A stretch of 37,500 nt of DNA from Cristatella mucedo (Eukaryota > Bryozoa > Phylactolaemata > Cristatellidae). The number at the start of each line of letters is the position of its first letter. Within the stretch, counting starts at the first letter, position 1. A program made the translations under genes and the position numbers. The notes beneath the pieces were generated by a model. That model was not told the origin of the DNA. It worked only from the letters and a program-made list of their open reading frames with translations, and did not search any database. Location of the stretch: the NCBI GenBank assembly GCA_009760855.2, contig WPIO01000007.1:1-37500 (forward strand), in the 5' to 3' direction. Positions 36,104-37,500 of the stretch are shown here, piece by piece.

Positions 36104-37500
36104 TTTTTAGAGAAAGAGAGACTGCGAGCTATCAGAGCACTAGATCATACCCACTGCCAGTATCAATACTTCGATCAGGCTGTTAGGCCTAGCTGACTAA
36201 ATTGATGGCAAGCAGTTGCAAGAGATTTGCAGAAACCCTCTACTTCGTTTGGTTCAAGTAATCTAGAAGTGTAGCTGGACATCTTTGAGTTTCAGAATAC
36301 AGAGCGAGCTGACGCTGCTCTACCGTGGTACTTTAAACTGAAAAATAATCTCACCTCGAGGAGCAGGAATCAATTGTCTAACCGAGCAGAGATGACCCTG
36401 CAACCTGCGGGTTACTGATCCAGTGTTTTTCCAGCATTGAGCTGCCGAAACTACACTTACTATTTAGTTCAACACCTAGCTATAAAGCCTCGGCTTTAAA
36501 TTGCTGCTCACGTGCTCCCACCGAATCGTGGCATTCTGCTCGAATGAATGCATTTATTTATAACTGAAAATTGTAGCAATTGCAGTTATAGCATGCACCA
36601 AGTGCAGCAATTACAGCTGCTGTGGCCGGTGACCGGAGAGTGCATAGGCCGCCGCCGGTGCATAGACGCTGGCTGCACGAGTTACACGGGTCCAGGCCAG
36701 TATGCCAAGCCGCACGAGCGGCTGCCACTACTACGAATCTCGACTGAATTTGCAAGTGTGGCCTTTTTCAGTGGTGGATAAAGAAAAGATGGTGGTGCCA
36801 TTGCTAAAATACAGATGCTGTCTGCCTTGGGACGGAGCAAAGAAAAATGGAGTTTCGCCTCTATCAGGCAAAGATGACTGAGGAAGGGTCGTGAACCAGC
36901 TATCAGCCACAGAATCGACCTGCTGCCCATAGGCACGGGCCAATTATGAAGCATTACAGCTGTAGTTAATTGCTATGCCATCATAGGCTGCTGCATGGGG
37001 CTGACCTTCAAGCCTTAGAAAGGGTTCGGCTAGGATTAACTAGGAGGTAGTCTGATCCTGGCCTTGTTAAAGATCACGACCTTGCTTGAGGCAGCCAATC
37101 ATAGGAAAGCTTAGGGCAAACCTAAAGACAGGTAGCCGGCAAGCCAGTTAGCATGCTTAGTTAGGCTGATATTAGGCTAGTCTTGGTCAGCCCAAGAGGA
37201 ACCGTCTTTACAGGTTTCTTTCGAGAAACAAAGGAATCGCTGCCGGTTTCTCGCGGGTTTTCAGAGTTGAGCAGAGATCTCTTGCAGAGCCGAAGACTTC
37301 GGAACGCTGTAACGAGTCCAGATGGATGGACTGCCCCAGTGATATTCTGTAGGGGCTCGTCATCGCCTTCATGTGGCCCCAATTCCACCAATACCCCCAA
37401 CTGGTTATTGGTCATTCCAGCATGTGCCTTGCCCCTAAACACATGGCCACAGAGGCCTAAGCTGCACGTATTCACTAAAGCATGCATCGGTCATGATGCT
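36104..37500. other. Intergenic DNA; one GC-rich patch may be an exon
   Basis: Mostly featureless. At 36620-36730 a CpG-containing GC-rich patch is open on the + strand and reads a Cys-containing stretch, TGECIGRRRCIDAGCTSYTG. It could be an exon of an undetermined extracellular protein, but neither splice site is convincing. The 108-codon frame at 37161-37487 (-) shows no domain. Confidence 0.3.

Overview
This is animal (metazoan) genomic DNA, probably from an invertebrate. It is not bacterial: it has a spliced transmembrane ADAM metalloprotease gene with GT/AG introns, degraded L2-type LINEs, tRNA-derived SINEs, a Polinton/Maverick relic and long CT/GA, CA, TA and CTG microsatellites. I cannot fix the phylum from the sequence.

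Layout: (1) About 300-3706 is a decayed L2-type LINE on the + strand. (2) About 3707-4940 is an inverted, decayed copy of part of the ADAM gene (end of intron 1, exon 2 and a piece of intron 2). (3) About 4940-11600 is AT-rich. Its right half is a broken protein-primed DNA polymerase B of a Polinton on the - strand, interrupted by a nested L2 fragment; its left half is probably the rest of the element but is unassigned. (4) 11612-12165 is an L2 3' end on the - strand. (5) About 13060-14210 is CpG-rich DNA, followed by 1.2 kb of CT-rich DNA leading to the gene. (6) 15576-27201 is the ADAM gene on the + strand in three coding exons (15576-17040, 18617-18766, 25466-27201). The introns hold GA, CTG, GT/GC and CT tracts and SINE/LINE scraps. 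(7) 27202-37500 is the 3' UTR and then repeat-rich intergenic DNA with several SINEs, one more L2 fragment and microsatellites.

The only convincing host gene is the ADAM. The three exons join in phase (1465 + 150 + 1736 = 3351 nt, 1116 codons plus stop). They give signal peptide, prodomain, active-type zinc protease domain, disintegrin, cysteine-rich, EGF-like, membrane span and a 249-residue Ala/Gly/Pro-rich tail. The order and the sequence just before the membrane are closest to the ADAM12/19/33 (meltrin) group.

The most interesting points are: exon 2 is frame-neutral and is flanked by complementary intronic tracts (GA in intron 1, CT in intron 2) that could loop it out. An inverted relic of the same exon lies 14 kb upstream, directly behind an L2 element that points so as to make antisense RNA. 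The SINEs share their 3' end with the L2 LINEs. The disintegrin loop is unusually long.
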